64,000 nt of DNA from Orthonyx spaldingii (lineage: Eukaryota > Chordata > Aves > Passeriformes > Orthonychidae): the NCBI GenBank assembly GCA_013397795.1, contig VZTJ01005975.1, positions 770,844-834,843 on the forward strand, read 5' to 3'. Within the stretch, counting starts at the first letter, position 1, and each line of letters begins with the position of its first letter. The notes below the pieces were generated by a model that saw only the letters and a list, made by a program, of their open reading frames with translations, was not told where the DNA came from and did no database searches. The translations under genes were made by a program, and so were the position numbers. Below, piece by piece: positions 9,481-23,200 of the stretch.

Positions 9481-11217
9481 GCAGCGCGGGTGGGCTCGCA
9501 GCTCGGCCCCGGGGGCTCTGAGGAGGCCGAGCGGGCTGTGAGGACTGGGCAGTGATATGAAGAATAAAGGTGTCTCCTGACAAGGATTAGGGCAACAGCA
9601 GGGTTTGTAGGCGGGTATTGCTACAGCAAATTAAATTCTTCATTCGGTACGTGCATTTTTCAGCTGCTGAAATGTGTGTTGACACCTGTTTTAAAACGAG
9701 TTATATTCAGGGCCGTGCATCTATGGCTGAGTTCTGTCAGCCTGCCTGGGCCAGCAGTGGGTGGTTTGCGTCGGTGTTATTTATTTGAATCTTCATCGGG
9801 GGCAGGGTGGAAGGATAGTCGTTTTTTTGGGTTTTTTTAGCTGTGATTTTCACCTCATGCTTACAGGTGGGATCTCGAGAGACCCTCAGGTGTGGCACAT
9901 CCAGAGGCAGAAGGTGAAAAGTTTGGGATTGGCCAAACCAGTTTTATCATCCCCTAAAATTATTCCTTGTCTAACATTGTTATCCACACGGAACCAAGAA
10001 TTAAAAGTTCAGTGCTTTAGAATCTAATAAAAGCGTGACTTTTTGTTACAGGTAGTATGGGACAATTATTAAAGATGAAAAATAAGTAGAAAATAATATT
10101 TTAAGAGCCGCTTTTGAGAGCAGAAAAAGCAATATCCCAGAGAAAAATGTTATTGCAAATGTAGGGAATGGCAGAGGTAAACAGAGTGGAACAGAAATGA
10201 GGCAGTCTGTAGGTGAGGCTGGTGTTATGTAATAATTAAGAAGGTGTAATTAATAAATGTTCTGGTGAGATAGAAAAGAAGGAGAGATGTATCTTTTATG
10301 TAGACAAAAGTGCCTCCCCTGTGGCTTAGGCACAGGTGAAAACATGCAAATATCAGTGTTCAACTTTCTACCTATAAATGGAGATCTGCTGCCACAGATT
10401 TATGTTATTAATTAGCTGCTTTTTTCCCCTTGGTGGTGGTGTTTGGTCTGTGAATAGTAAATAAATATGGGTGTAATTTGAGCAGAATAACCTAAACATG
10501 CCTTAGATGCTGCTTGTCTGCTACTAAAACAGCAGCTCAGTGCTGCTGCTGGGTGGGATTTTTATTTTTGGTCAGTAACAAGTGTATTAAACTCACTTAA
10601 ACTCAGTATTGCCTTTTCTGCAAGGAAAGTCTTTGACAGTTGTAGCCTTCAAGACTGGAGTAGTTTCCTCCTCACTTTTTTCCTAGTTCAGACTAAAATA
10701 GTTTTGATTCTTTGGGTCGAAGTTTGCATATTCTGTAGTCAGTGGTTTGGGTTATTTTAGATTTTTTTTTGCATAGGGCAGCATAATAACTTTCCTGTTT
10801 CTTGATTTCTGAGTTTGATGCATGTGGCCTTCAACTTGACAGATCTGGCAACATTTCTTATTTTTACTGGACCCTTAGGGGGGTGGGTGCAATAAGTTTG
10901 GTGGGAGATCAGCCTTCCTGCTTTTTTGGGGTAGAAGGATGGAGAATGTCTCCTGGCACTAATTCACTTTTAAATAACTTTTATTTTGTTTAAACCAGCA
11001 GTGGTGCCTATACCAGATGTGCACTGTGCATAATCTGCCTGTGGTGCTCTTGACTGAGGAAACAAGTGGCATTAACTCAATACTGGGACTTCTGCTCACT
11101 TTTAAAACTCTGTGCTTGTTGATAACATCTTTTCCCCACGAGTTACCAGTCTGGGAGCTGTGCAGCAGCGCTGCCTGAGGAGCAGGAGCTGCAGCAGTGT
11201 CCCTGGTGGGTTTGCAG
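9481..11217. other. Probable ALG6 5' intron, no gene seen
   Basis: No coding exon or clear repeat. AT-rich, with short A/T runs. A likely 3' splice site (gtgggtttgcag, ending 11217) precedes the start-codon exon. Confidence 0.45.
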
Positions 11218-11245
11218 GTGCCTCTGGCTTGTCCCCAGCCCAGCC

Positions 11246-14200
11246 ATGGAGAGGTGGAGCCTGATGACAATCACTGTGCTGCTGGCACTCACCGTGCGCT
11301 GGGCCGTGTCCCTGGGCTCCTACTCAGGTGAGGGATTGTGGGCCTGTGAGAAATGAAAATAAATTTCTTTTATTGCTTTTTTTATTTTATTGTTTTTATA
11401 TAAAATCAGAAACAGGAAGCAATGTGTTACTTCAGTTATTGTTATCTTTTAGTGCCTCTCAAAATCCCTGAGAATTCCTTTTTCTTATTTTTTGACGAGT
11501 GCAGTGATTAACGTCACTGTTTGGAAGAAAACACTGAAAAAAAACCCACCATAACTTTTTTCTGGGTGGTGTTGGGGATGGTCAGTAATATTTTAGGCTG
11601 AATATCTGGCATTTTCCCCTGTGCCTTTATTTGCAGAGTATTGCAGTCCAATTGCACATTTGCTTAATCTCGTCCTTTAAACTCTGTAGCAGATATAACC
11701 TGAACTTCTATTTAGCTAATCCTGGTGGTAATGAAGACAGTGTGGAGGTGACATGGAGTGAGCAATGACTCTGCCTGGTGGCTGTGCCTCCTTCAGCTTG
11801 TTTACAGCAGGAGCCAGAGCTCCATTCTGTTAATGGATGAGTTTTTCTCCTCCCCATGCCACAGGGCTTGCAGAGAATTAGCAAATTCCTTTCCAAGCCT
11901 CCCAGTTCCATTGCTGCACTTGGAATAAGCTTGCACAAAGCTTGCTCCCTGCAAATTTAAAAAAAAAAAGATAAAAAATGAAGCAATACTTTCAATCCTC
12001 ATCAGCCCAAAGAATCACAAGGTCAGTTAAATTCTATTCTGGTTTTTTGAGGCAATGGGGACCCTCATCCCCTGAGTAGCTGAAGATGCTCAGGAATATT
12101 GTGGTGGTTTTAAACTGGTAATTCTGGGTTTCATTTACTTGAAGCTGAACTGCATTCCCAATTGTTTTGGTTTGAGTTTGCTTTCTCAAAATGCCATTTC
12201 TGAGAGATCTGTAGGTAACTGAGGTTTTTATCCATCCCTGGGCATGAAACACCCTGGCTTTAGGCATGCACTGAATTTCTCTTGCACTGCAAGAGGATTT
12301 ATTTAGAATTCTGTTGCTAACTAGATTTTTGTAAGCTGATTTAATTTCAAACCAATCAAGATTGTGCAAGAGAGTCTAAAATAATGCCTGAGCTAAAATA
12401 ACAATTTTTAAATCTTATTTCCTCCACAGTGCTCATATAACTGCTTTTGAAATAGGAAAAGCTGAATCTGATCCAGTCCATTTAAAGCCTGGTACTGGAG
12501 AATTATTGAGGAAGAATTTGGTTTCATAGGTTAATGCATAGTTTTTTTTAATGCACTGCCAAACTCCTGCTGCACACAGGTGTTGAAAAGCAGCTTCAAA
12601 CCCTTACAAAGTGTGTTTCCAGGTTAACAATAAAACTGAGTAAGGTGACTACTTTTAAGGTATTTGTGACCCTTTTAAAATAAAATATTCCAGTTTCATT
12701 AATTTTTAACTCAGTTTGTGCACTTGGTGCTTTCTGTAGACGGAAGCTAAATATGCATTGTCAAACTATCTTACCAGTCTGCAGCTGGCTTTTTATAATC
12801 AAACTGTTGGATTAAGATCTCTTTTGATCATTCTGAAGCCAATTAATTTTTTTCATCCTTTTTTTTTCTCCTACAGATTGAGAAATTGATACACACACAA
12901 ACACACACTCTAAAATTTGGGTAACATCTATTTTGTATTTCAATAACATTCATAACAAAGAATAACAGATTCTTTGTTCCACTGGATTTGGAGCTGCAGA
13001 ATTGTCACTGATGAAACTCCAGTGCTCCGGTGACCTCAGTTATTTGGGAAACTTTGAGCTGAATGTGCCTCAGAGTGGAGACAATCTGCTCTCTCCACCA
13101 CCCAGGAAGAAATTAGCAGGGATAAGAGGTCCTTTCCACTTTCTGGGAATAAATTGCACCTTTCTGAGCTCGTGGGACTCCCACAAACATAGATCACGGC
13201 AAAAACCAGAGATGGCTTTCCTGGTTTTTAAAGGAGCTCTTAAATCTCTGTCTGGCTGTTGTCAGTATTTCACTGGGAGCACAGTCAGTGCAGTTTCTGT
13301 TCTCAGTGATCAGGTGAAGAGGAGGAAATAAACCCTGGGAAGGTGCTCAGAGTGCTGCCATTGTCAGAGTTAGGCTTACACTGAGGGCAGGATTTGGCAG
13401 CTGAAGTATTGCATTGATAAAGCTTTTTTCCCATGAGAATGGCAAATAATAATATTATAATTATATTAATAGCAAGGTACTGTGACATGGCTGGAACACC
13501 AGTGAGAACATTGACAATTATCCCATCCCATGGGAGTGCAGCAGTTCCCACAAAATCTCTGTAACACGTCCATTATGTGCATTTCCCTAGTTCAGGGAAA
13601 GTACCACATTTGTCATCTGCACTTGGAAATGATTTTTTTTGTCAGATGAGGAAGCAGCTCTTCACAGCAGAGTATCTTGATAACTGCTTATTGCAGAAAT
13701 CTCCAGAAAGCCAAAAGAACACATAACTTCTTTTTCACCCCTCTGTTAGGCTGCCTGATGAGGTCTCTATTTGCTCTCAAATACAGAGGAATGGAGAATA
13801 AAATTAGTAATATATTAATATGCAATACCTAACTGGGAGAAGACAACCTCTATAAACCAAATAACTTCCTAAATGCTGTGTCTTCTTTTTTAGGGGCAGG
13901 AAAGCCACCCATGTATGGAGACTACGAGGCTCAGAGGCACTGGCAAGAAATCACCTACAACTTACCCATCAGGCAGTGGTAGGTTGTGCTTCCAAAGGCA
14001 GAGTGTGAGGAATTCCTGGTTGTGTTTTACACCTCTGAGCCCACTGTTCACACCAGTGATCCGTGGGATTTTTAGATGGGTGGGTGCCTGGAATCTAAAT
14101 GTAAAGGTTGGGAGCTTCATTTGTACAGATCACTTAAAACAGAAGGAAAATTATTCTAACTATTTCATTTCTTTTTACATTATTCCTAATATTCCTTAAA

Positions 14201-17200
14201 ACTTGCATATCAGTAAAAATTTAGTCCATATATATGTTGCACCTCAAATTGAAATGTATTGGAATTCCAGCTCATTTTCCACCAGGGATAGGGGTGTTGT
14301 GTGTGCCTGGTGTCATTTTTCCCTGGCTGTCTCTTGGGGAACAGACTGATCTGACAAAATGGGAAATTAATTCACTTGCATGCTGTAAATACAGGTGAAC
14401 TCTGCAGGTGACTCTGTACAGTGACCTCAGTGTTCCTGTATTATCATTTTTGTTCTTTTTTTTCTGGGATACCCAGACTGTGCCAGAGCTGGGATAGGAG
14501 GTGTTACATAATAATGGAGCTGGCAGCTTTGATCCACTCTGCTACACTGAGCTGTGTCTCCTTCAAATCAGGAGTTACAGCAGCCAATATTCCCAGGCAT
14601 TCCCAGGGGCCAGCTCAGACACTGCTGCAGGCTGGCTTTAGCTGAGGGGCTGCCAGGTGAGCACCTTGGGCTTGTGTTTGCTCTCTGGTTTTATAATTTA
14701 TGGATTTTTTTATTTGTAATTGAAGTTCTTTTGGGTTGAGTCTGCTTTGGGAATTGAATCTCTAATACAGCAAAGTGGCTGTTTGGAACAGTACATCTTG
14801 GCTGATGTGCAAGGGGTTGCATTCTAGAATTTAAATATTTCTATTTTATATTATTCTTTGAAGTCTTGACATTATTTACTAAAGGCTGCTTTAAGATCAT
14901 CTCTTCTTATTCTGCTGCTAATTAAAACTCTGAAAGCTTCCTTAGTAAATGTTACTGGATATAGGGAATGTTTTTCTTTTTTGATTGAAAACTTTATGGA
15001 AGATAAAATGAAAGAAAGAAACCCCCAAAACTGGCAAGTTCACTGCAAGTTGCAAACTGTGCCATTCTGCATGAAGAATCTGCACTTTCTTGGCAGGAGC
15101 AATCTTGAATTGTAGGAGAAGAAACAGAGATGCAACTCAAAGAAATGTGATTTATCATCAGCTCAGAAGACACTTCAGGCAGCTCATAAAGAATTCAAGA
15201 AATATCATTTGCTGTAATAAATGTCAAAAATTGGCTGCATTTGAAGAGAGGAAGTGGAAAAGCCAGAAGGCTGCCCCGTGGCAGTGGGAGCAGAGTCAGA
15301 GTGTCTCTGGGAGATGGGAAGGGGCTGGTCCTTAGTGCTGGAGCTTCTCCTTGGACAAACCCCTCTGTACTCACTTGGAAGAGGTGACTTCGTCTTAACT
15401 GCTGCCACAGGAATCCTGAAACAACTTAATCCCAAACAGCAAAACCCTTCTCCTTCCTTTCAGGTGGTCTGCCTGGCTTTGGAGGCAGAACCAGGAGTTT
15501 CCCTCTCCACTGAAGGGAGCTCTAGCAGCTTCTTTTAACCTGTTTTGCAACCACAGAATTGTGAACTCTGAATCACTTTTGCTGTTATTTTGTTGCTTGA
15601 CATTTATTTAATGTGAAATTAAGCAGATATAGAAGTTGCCACCTTCTGTTTTGGATTTGGAATACATTTAATACATTTAATATTCAGCCTTTGCCAGGCT
15701 GGAAACGTAGAGTCTCCTTTAAACTGAATTTTATTTTTTCCAGGTACTTCAATACAAGTGATAACAACCTGCTGTACTGGGGCCTTGATTACCCACCCCT
15801 CACTGCCTACCACAGCTTTGTGTGTGCTTACATGTAAGTTCAGTGTTTTAAACCCATTTTTTACTTTCGGCCAGCTCTGTGAATTCAGCTGTGACTTGGA
15901 TATTCAGCTTTCCCTCCCAGCCAGTGCTGGCTCTGTGATGCCCAGGGAAAGGAGCTGCAGGGACAGGGGACATTGCCTGGGAAAGCTCTCGTGTGTGCAG
16001 AGCCCAAGTGACATTTGATGAGTGGATATCATGGAAATAGAATTCTGTTATTGGAATACTTTTTCCACAAGGGCTTTGCTGCTGTTGGAATGAGACTTAT
16101 GGAATAAGAATGTAGGTTAAAGTGCACAGGCACAGTTATGTGGGGCATCTATGTGAACTGTAAATGGTTTATATTTAATACTTAGGCATGAAAGGTATTT
16201 ACAATTGTTTTTTTTTAAAGTCCCTGGAACCAACCTGGAGGTGGTTATCTTGTCCTAATAAATATTGTATTCCATTTTTACTGTTTCCAAAGGTTATTTT
16301 TTTTAATTGTGGAACAGTCTATAGTGTAAACTGATCTAGTGGTGGGGAAAAGCTTTCATTGATCACTATTGCTCTCTGAAATATTTCCTCTCATTCATCT
16401 TAATTCTTGGAATCTGCTCCTGTGCGTGTCGTCTTTATTGCAGCAAGGAGTGCAAAGGGAAATGAGAACTGTCTGCATTTTGATGTGTCTGTGCCTTGTT
16501 TCACAGTGCCAAGTTAATAAATCCTGAGTGGGTCGCCCTGCACAGCTCTCGGGGCTACGAGAGCCAGCCCCACAAGTTATTTATGCGCACAACAGGTAGG
16601 GACATCGTGTTTCCTTGGGATCCTCCTGCACCTTTGTCTTGCTTACTAATTCAGCATGTTTAATATGCAGCTCCTCTGGCTTTCCTGCTTCATTCTCAGG
16701 TTTTTAGTTGGGTGGCTTTGCAGGTCCATTTCCGAGCCAAACTCCTGTGGTGTTTCCTCCTCTGCCACCATTTCTGAAGCTGACAAATATAAAATGCAGA
16801 AACAAGTTTTCAACCCAACTGATTAATTAAAAACTCTAAAACAAAGCTACTCTTTGTAGCATGCACCCATTTTTTAATTTTGAAAATATTCTTGTTTTCC
16901 CTTCCATTCTGATAAATAGACAAAGCTTAACTTGGTTTTTATTGTCAAATTATTTTACATGTAACCTGGCATTTACTGACTTAACAACCTCTTGGGCTGT
17001 CAGAGATCTTCATTAGGAACTGACCTCAAAGGCAGAGATATTTGATATTACTACTGTGAGCAAAAAAGTAGAAATTTATTTTATTACTTATATTCTAAAT
17101 TTCTCTGTTTGACACCATTTGATTATTTTGAACTGCAAACAAACACAGAAGAAGATTTGTACCATAATTTGGTAGCTGTAGCAGTAGGACAGCAAACAAT

Positions 17201-20200
17201 GTGGCCAATGAACTGGTTTCTTGCTACTATTTTCTTTCATTTTAAATGTCTTTTGCTTTTTCTAACACAAAATGCTTTCTGATTGCAGCAGCAGAATTTG
17301 CTGTTCATCAATAGCTTTTCTGTACTTCACAAACCTCTCAGTCTGCTCCCTGGTAATTGATTGAATTGAAAAAAAATAAAAATCACTAGAATTTAATTAC
17401 CCTTGAAATGGTCTTTATTAATTTTGAAATCAGCTCACTTGACACAACACTGATGGATCTGGAGAGCTGATAAACACTTTTTAACAGGGGCCATTAGAAG
17501 AGTGCATTAAAATAATTCAGGGTGGTCAATGGCAGCTTTATTTTAAGCATCAGTGTATTTGTTTTGCTAACACCTTGGGTATATTTGTTTAGTCGTGGCT
17601 TAAGCTGGCACAACAATGGGTAACTGATATATTTAAACATATCCTTTCCCTCTTGGAACCACTGCATGTTTTCTGGTTTGTAGCAATAATGTGAGGTTTT
17701 TCTTGAGTTTTTAAGGCAAGACTCAAGAAGAATTCCCCTGCTGGGCTCCTCCTGGGCAGGGAACCTGCTGGCTCTGTTTTCTGCTCTCCTCTCTTACAAA
17801 CCCTTGCTGTGGGCAGGTGATCAAAGCCAAATCCCTGCTTTCAGTCCCTTTCTCCCCATCGCTGGCAATTCACCCAGAGATTGTGACAATCTGGAGTTTT
17901 TGTTGTCCCACCCCACAACCTGGCCGGGCCAGCCGGGGCTGATTTCTTTGGGGCATTCCCGAATGCCTGCCCTGCCTGTGGCATGTGAGGAACTAGAGTG
18001 TGACTGAGGCTGTGCCAGGAGCCAGGACAGCTGAACACGTGGAAGCAGCAGCTCTGGGACATCAGAAATGAGCCCCAGAAACATTAACAAGATCAAATTC
18101 TGTAGACCTGTTGCTTTTTGGCCTTTGAAGTGGAACTGCCCAGTTTATTTCTGATATTTTGATGTTTGTTTGCCTGTGTTTTTTTTCCTTGCCTCCTCCT
18201 TGTGGGAGGATTCTAATGGAAAGTTAATCTTTATTTTTCAGTGTTTGTTGCTGATTTGCTGGTTTATATCCCTGCAGTTATTTTATATTGTTTTTCCTTG
18301 AAAGAAACGTCTGCTAAAAAAAAGGCAAGTACCTGGTGTGTGTAAAGTAAATAAAGAAAACGCTGTTAGAACAGGGCAGAAATGTAACACTGAGTTAATT
18401 AACACCTAGAACACCCTGATGGCTTCCAGGTGAAACTGATCACAATCACTATAGCTCATATTATAGGCTTTTCACTTAAAACGCTTAAAAAAGCCTTTAT
18501 TTTATCTTACAGCAGTTATTTTAATGCTTTCAATAACAAGATGCTCTTAAGTTTAGTAGCCATGAACTTCTGAATAATATTTTCCCCTGAATTTACTTCT
18601 TTAATAAAAAAAAAAAAAAAAAAAAGATTCATGGTGTGGCAGGAGGGTATTTGGGAACTGCTTTGTCTTGAACACTCCTTGTAGTAGATTTTGGAATAAA
18701 AAGTCTCCTGATTTTTGCAGTAGTTTAAGGTTTAAGATGGGTGTGGGTGATCTTTGAGCTGTTTGTAAAGGGCAGGCAATATTCAATATTTTCTCATTTA
18801 TGGCAAATCTTTATCCTTTTTAATTCCTCACAGTGTTACTGACAGATGGTTACCTGTGGAGAGTAAGATTCCTACATATAGGATGCACCATGGAAGGGCA
18901 CATTTTTGTCCTGGAGAAGCAGGAGTTCCTCTGTCTAATACCTAATTTTGGAATAATTATTTTTCCCCTCTCTTTTTTTTCATCCTCCTTTCCAGGTTTC
19001 CAGTGCTCTCTGCATCCTGCTTTATCCAGGCCTCATCCTCATCGACCACGGGCACTTCCAGTATCCTTGTTCTGCAGGGAAATGAATTTTCCTTTATGGA
19101 ACAACAGTTCCTTAGCACTTGTTAGCTGAGCACGGGGTGACTTTTGAGTACAAAGTCACCTGAGGGGCTCTGCCCACCCCAGAGATGTCAAAGGAAGCTG
19201 CAAGTCTGAAACATTGGAGATAAGAATTACTGAATGTCATTGTTTGCATGCTCATCCCTGTCAGTCCCTTCCCTGCAGGCACATCAGTGACAGGGAGGAG
19301 AGTGCTGGGCTGTGCTCCTGTGGTTTGTGTGTGCACAGGGGATCCCCTCACAGCTTCCTGGGGTGCTGGAGCTGTGTGTGTGAAATGTTCAGCTCTGTGG
19401 AACCTCCCCTTCTGCCTGGGCCTCACAGCCCAGGAGGTGAGCTCAGGGCTGGGGGTGCACAGTGGTGGGGGACACCTTCACGGGTGGGTCTTTGTTCATC
19501 ACAATTCAGGTTGTGTTCTGGTTTTACACACGACCAGGGAGATGCTGTCAGTTCAGCCCACGCTGGGCTGGTGGAGGTGTCAGAGCTGCTGTGGAGGCAG
19601 GGATTTCCTGCAGATCTGCTGCCCTGGGCTGTGCCAGCCCTGCCACTCTGACCTGAGCAATGCCACCCTCTGAGCAGCCCCAGGAAGTCAGAGATTTGTT
19701 TACCCTGAGCTTGCAAGATCAGGGGCTCTTGGTGTGAGTTTGCTGATGTGAAATCAATGAGATGTCAAATCTACCTGGTGATGTGGAGTGGGAAATGTGA
19801 GTGGGCTGAGAGCTCCGTGGGCAGTCTGGATGTGTTGTCACAGCTGCTTAGGTTGACAGAGGGAAAACAAAATATTGTGACATTTCTGACAATACAAGAA
19901 ATAGCAGGGACTGTTTACAAGGGATGGAGTGACAGGACAGGAGGGAAGGGCTTCCCACTGCCAGAGGGGGATTTGGATTGGATATTGGGGAGAAATTCCT
20001 CCCTGGAGGGTGGGGAGGCCCTGGCACAGGGTGCCCAGAGAAGCTGTGGCTGCCCCTGGATCCCTGGCAGTGTCCCAGGCCAGGCTGGAGCAGCCTGGGA
20101 CAGTGGAAGGTGTTGCTGCCTATGGCAGGGGATGGCACTGGATGGGCTTTAAGGTCCTTTCAACCCAAACCATTCAGGGATTCAGTGTCTCACTGGTTTA

Positions 20201-23200
20201 TCTCATTTTTTTCAAAAAAACCAAGTAAAACCAAGAACTAATACTTTGTTGCACTTTAACAGCAAGTGTAACTCAATCTCTTCAAAACCTCCCAGGCCTG
20301 GGAGGCTCTTTTCAAAGTTTGTTTTTAGCAACTATTACTCCTTGTTTGAGCAGCATTAGCAGCTTAGGGAGCTGGTCAGGGTTGAGGGTGCCTGGTGAGT
20401 GTAACAGAATCACAAACCCCTCAGAAGTCCTTGAACTAAATTATACATAATTTAAACACTGACAGATTTGAATAGTCTGTCTTTTGGGAGCTGGAAGGGG
20501 AAGCTTGTGAGAGCTTTATCCTTAATCATATAAATACCAAGAGGAAAATGTTGCCTGTTGCAGAGAACTGTCACTGCCACCACAAGCTGGGTTGCTGAAT
20601 ATCCATTGTATGTGTAATTAACACACAGAGAATTTGCCCTCATATTTGCCTGGGCAAGCTCTGAATCAAACCTTGGACATATTAAAAATTACACTTTAAA
20701 CAGAAGTAAAATTTTTTCTCTCTGGGGGCAACATAGTCACAACTGGCAATGTGTTCTTAAAACTAACTTGGCAAAACTCATTCTACAAGCTATTTCTGCT
20801 TCCCCTCAGGGCATTAATTGCTGCCTTCCAGAAGTGAGTGTGCATCTTGTCCTTGACATAAAAAACCATATACAACTCAGTGAGCCTTGGCTTGGCCCTG
20901 TGGGCTGTGCTGTGCTTGTCCCATGACTGGGACCTCCTGGGCTCTGTGGCCTTTTGCTTGGCCTTAAATTATAAGCAAATGGAGCTCTACCATTCCCTGC
21001 CCTTTTTTTGCTATTTACTTGGAAAGTGCTTCAAGAAGGGACTGAAAGGAAAGGGGTAAGTGGCTTTAAAGTGTTTTATCTTCTGAGGAGTGGGATTGTC
21101 CTTACCTGCACGTGGGCATCCCTGAGTTCATTTCTGTGGGAGATGGCTGTGTGATGTGTTCCTGTGCTGCAGGGTGGGGACTGCTGTAGTTTTCTGCTCA
21201 GATTTCTGCTCAGAGCTCTGTGCTGATGTGCTGCCCTGCTTGCAGGTTGGTGCTGCTGGCGAAACTGGCAGGGACAGTGCTGGTGTCCTTCGCTGCCTGC
21301 TGGCTCCCGTTCGCCACCGACGTGGAACAAATCATGCAAGTACTCAGAAGACTCTTTCCCATTGACAGAGGCTTGTTTGAGGCATGCATGTTTTCTTCTC
21401 CCACCCACTGCCCTGTCCTGTATTCTTAGATCCCTGGAGAAACCTTCAGCCTGACCTTTAGGGATTCGTGGGGGAGACGGCGCAGGGCGAGTAACCCGAC
21501 ACGGCTCCTTCAGCAGCGTTTCTTGCCAGTTATTTAATCCAGTGTTTAACCCCAGCTCAGCTGGCATCTTCCAGGATATTCTACCAGGAGGCAACACTTA
21601 TCCCATCATCAAACCCATACTTCAATCCATACATTTTTCCATTGAAATAGATTCCGTAGTAATTGACAGGGTCAGAAGATGTAACCTTGAAAGTCAACAG
21701 CTTCAGCCTCTTTGGTTCTGCTCAGCTCTCTTCAATGGCATTAATTATTTTTAAAAAATCATTTTAAAATGGTGTTTTAGATACAGCCCAGAACTTCCCT
21801 TTGGCCCCACCTTGTGCAATATCCACAATATTTTCCAGAAGGTTTAGGCCATTTGTGCTTTTGGTTTTGCTGAGGCTATGAACACACCCATGCTGAAGGT
21901 GCTGAGCCTTAATCCAGTCACTCACTTCCTCATTTACCCAATGGCAATGCCACAGGAATTTGGGATAAAAGGAGGGGTTCTCATCTCCCAAGTCACAAGG
22001 AGTTGCTGCTGTTTTAATTGGGGCACGAGTCAATATTACACTTTTTACAGCAGAGTCTCAACTTCAAGCTTAACCCAGAAAATGAAACTTTGAATTTCCA
22101 GGTTGTCACAGGGATTAAAGCAAATTCTCACATAGTTTGATTAATCTTAATTATTCTTTTAATCTTCTTTAGATGTAAATAATAGGACAACTGGCATTTA
22201 TTTCTTCAAAAGTTAATGCTGTACCAAAGGCTATGGAGGTGTTCTTGGTATATTCTCTGCTAGCTTATTTAAAAAAACTCCAGCAAACACCAAACCACCT
22301 CTCCAAAAAAGACGCCCCCAGAAAAACCCAGTGACCCTTTTCCTTGAGAATTACTTGGAATTTATAAAGGAATCATTCTGATCACCACACTTTTAATTCA
22401 GTACCAAGTTTAAAAATAAAATCTGTAAATGACAATAACCAAGGAGTCCAGAAGAGCTGCAGGATTTTAGTCTAATATTAGCCCAAATATTTTGTGAGCT
22501 GCTCAGGGCAGTGACTTGCTGGATGCTGATGGAGATAAAATGAGAATTTGTCCACGTAAGCAGCGCTCAGTAACTTGGCCTGGGGTGTGACAGGTTGTGT
22601 GCTGGGTCCCATGTGCAGCCTGGGAACACTTGCTGATGGCTGGAAAATCAGCCTGGCTGTGAGGAGGAGTTCTCTGGTGCTGCCAGGGCCGAGTTCCCCG
22701 GAATCCCCGGCAGATTCCGGGTGCTGCCAGCAGGGCCAGGGCCGGGGGGGCTCAGTTGCTGCTGGGGTTGTGTCTACACAGCTGTGCCTCCAGCAGCTGC
22801 CTGGGGATGAGTTTCACCAGCAGGAGAGCTGCAGTTACAAATTTAATTTTGAAAGTGATCCTAGCACAACTGCTAATGTCTTTAGACTTCTTGATTTATG
22901 GGAGGTTAACTCTGTCAGTGCTAGTGAGCAGCCAGCACAGGCAGGTACGGGGGGAATGGGCAGCACGGTGACAGGGATTCATCGCCGTGTGCCAGGGTTT
23001 ACTCAGGGACAGGTTCACAGCCTTAATTCCACAAAACGTCTGCTCTCGTGGGTCAAGTCGTTGTCTGTTGTGCTGAAGAACTATTTCTCACTTATTTTAG
23101 AGCATGTTTTAATTGGGTCTCTTGAAACTTTCCATTTCTGAAGAGCAGAGTCATCTCCAGTACATCTAAGAATGTGATGTACACCTGCAAGTGTTGTTTG

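Noticed and set aside
20876..20880. Ordinary AG acceptor (actcag|tgagcc) for ALG6 intron 6
   Set aside because: It would drop Y-N-S-V and shift the frame unless the donor also moved to 19068, losing a strongly conserved segment.
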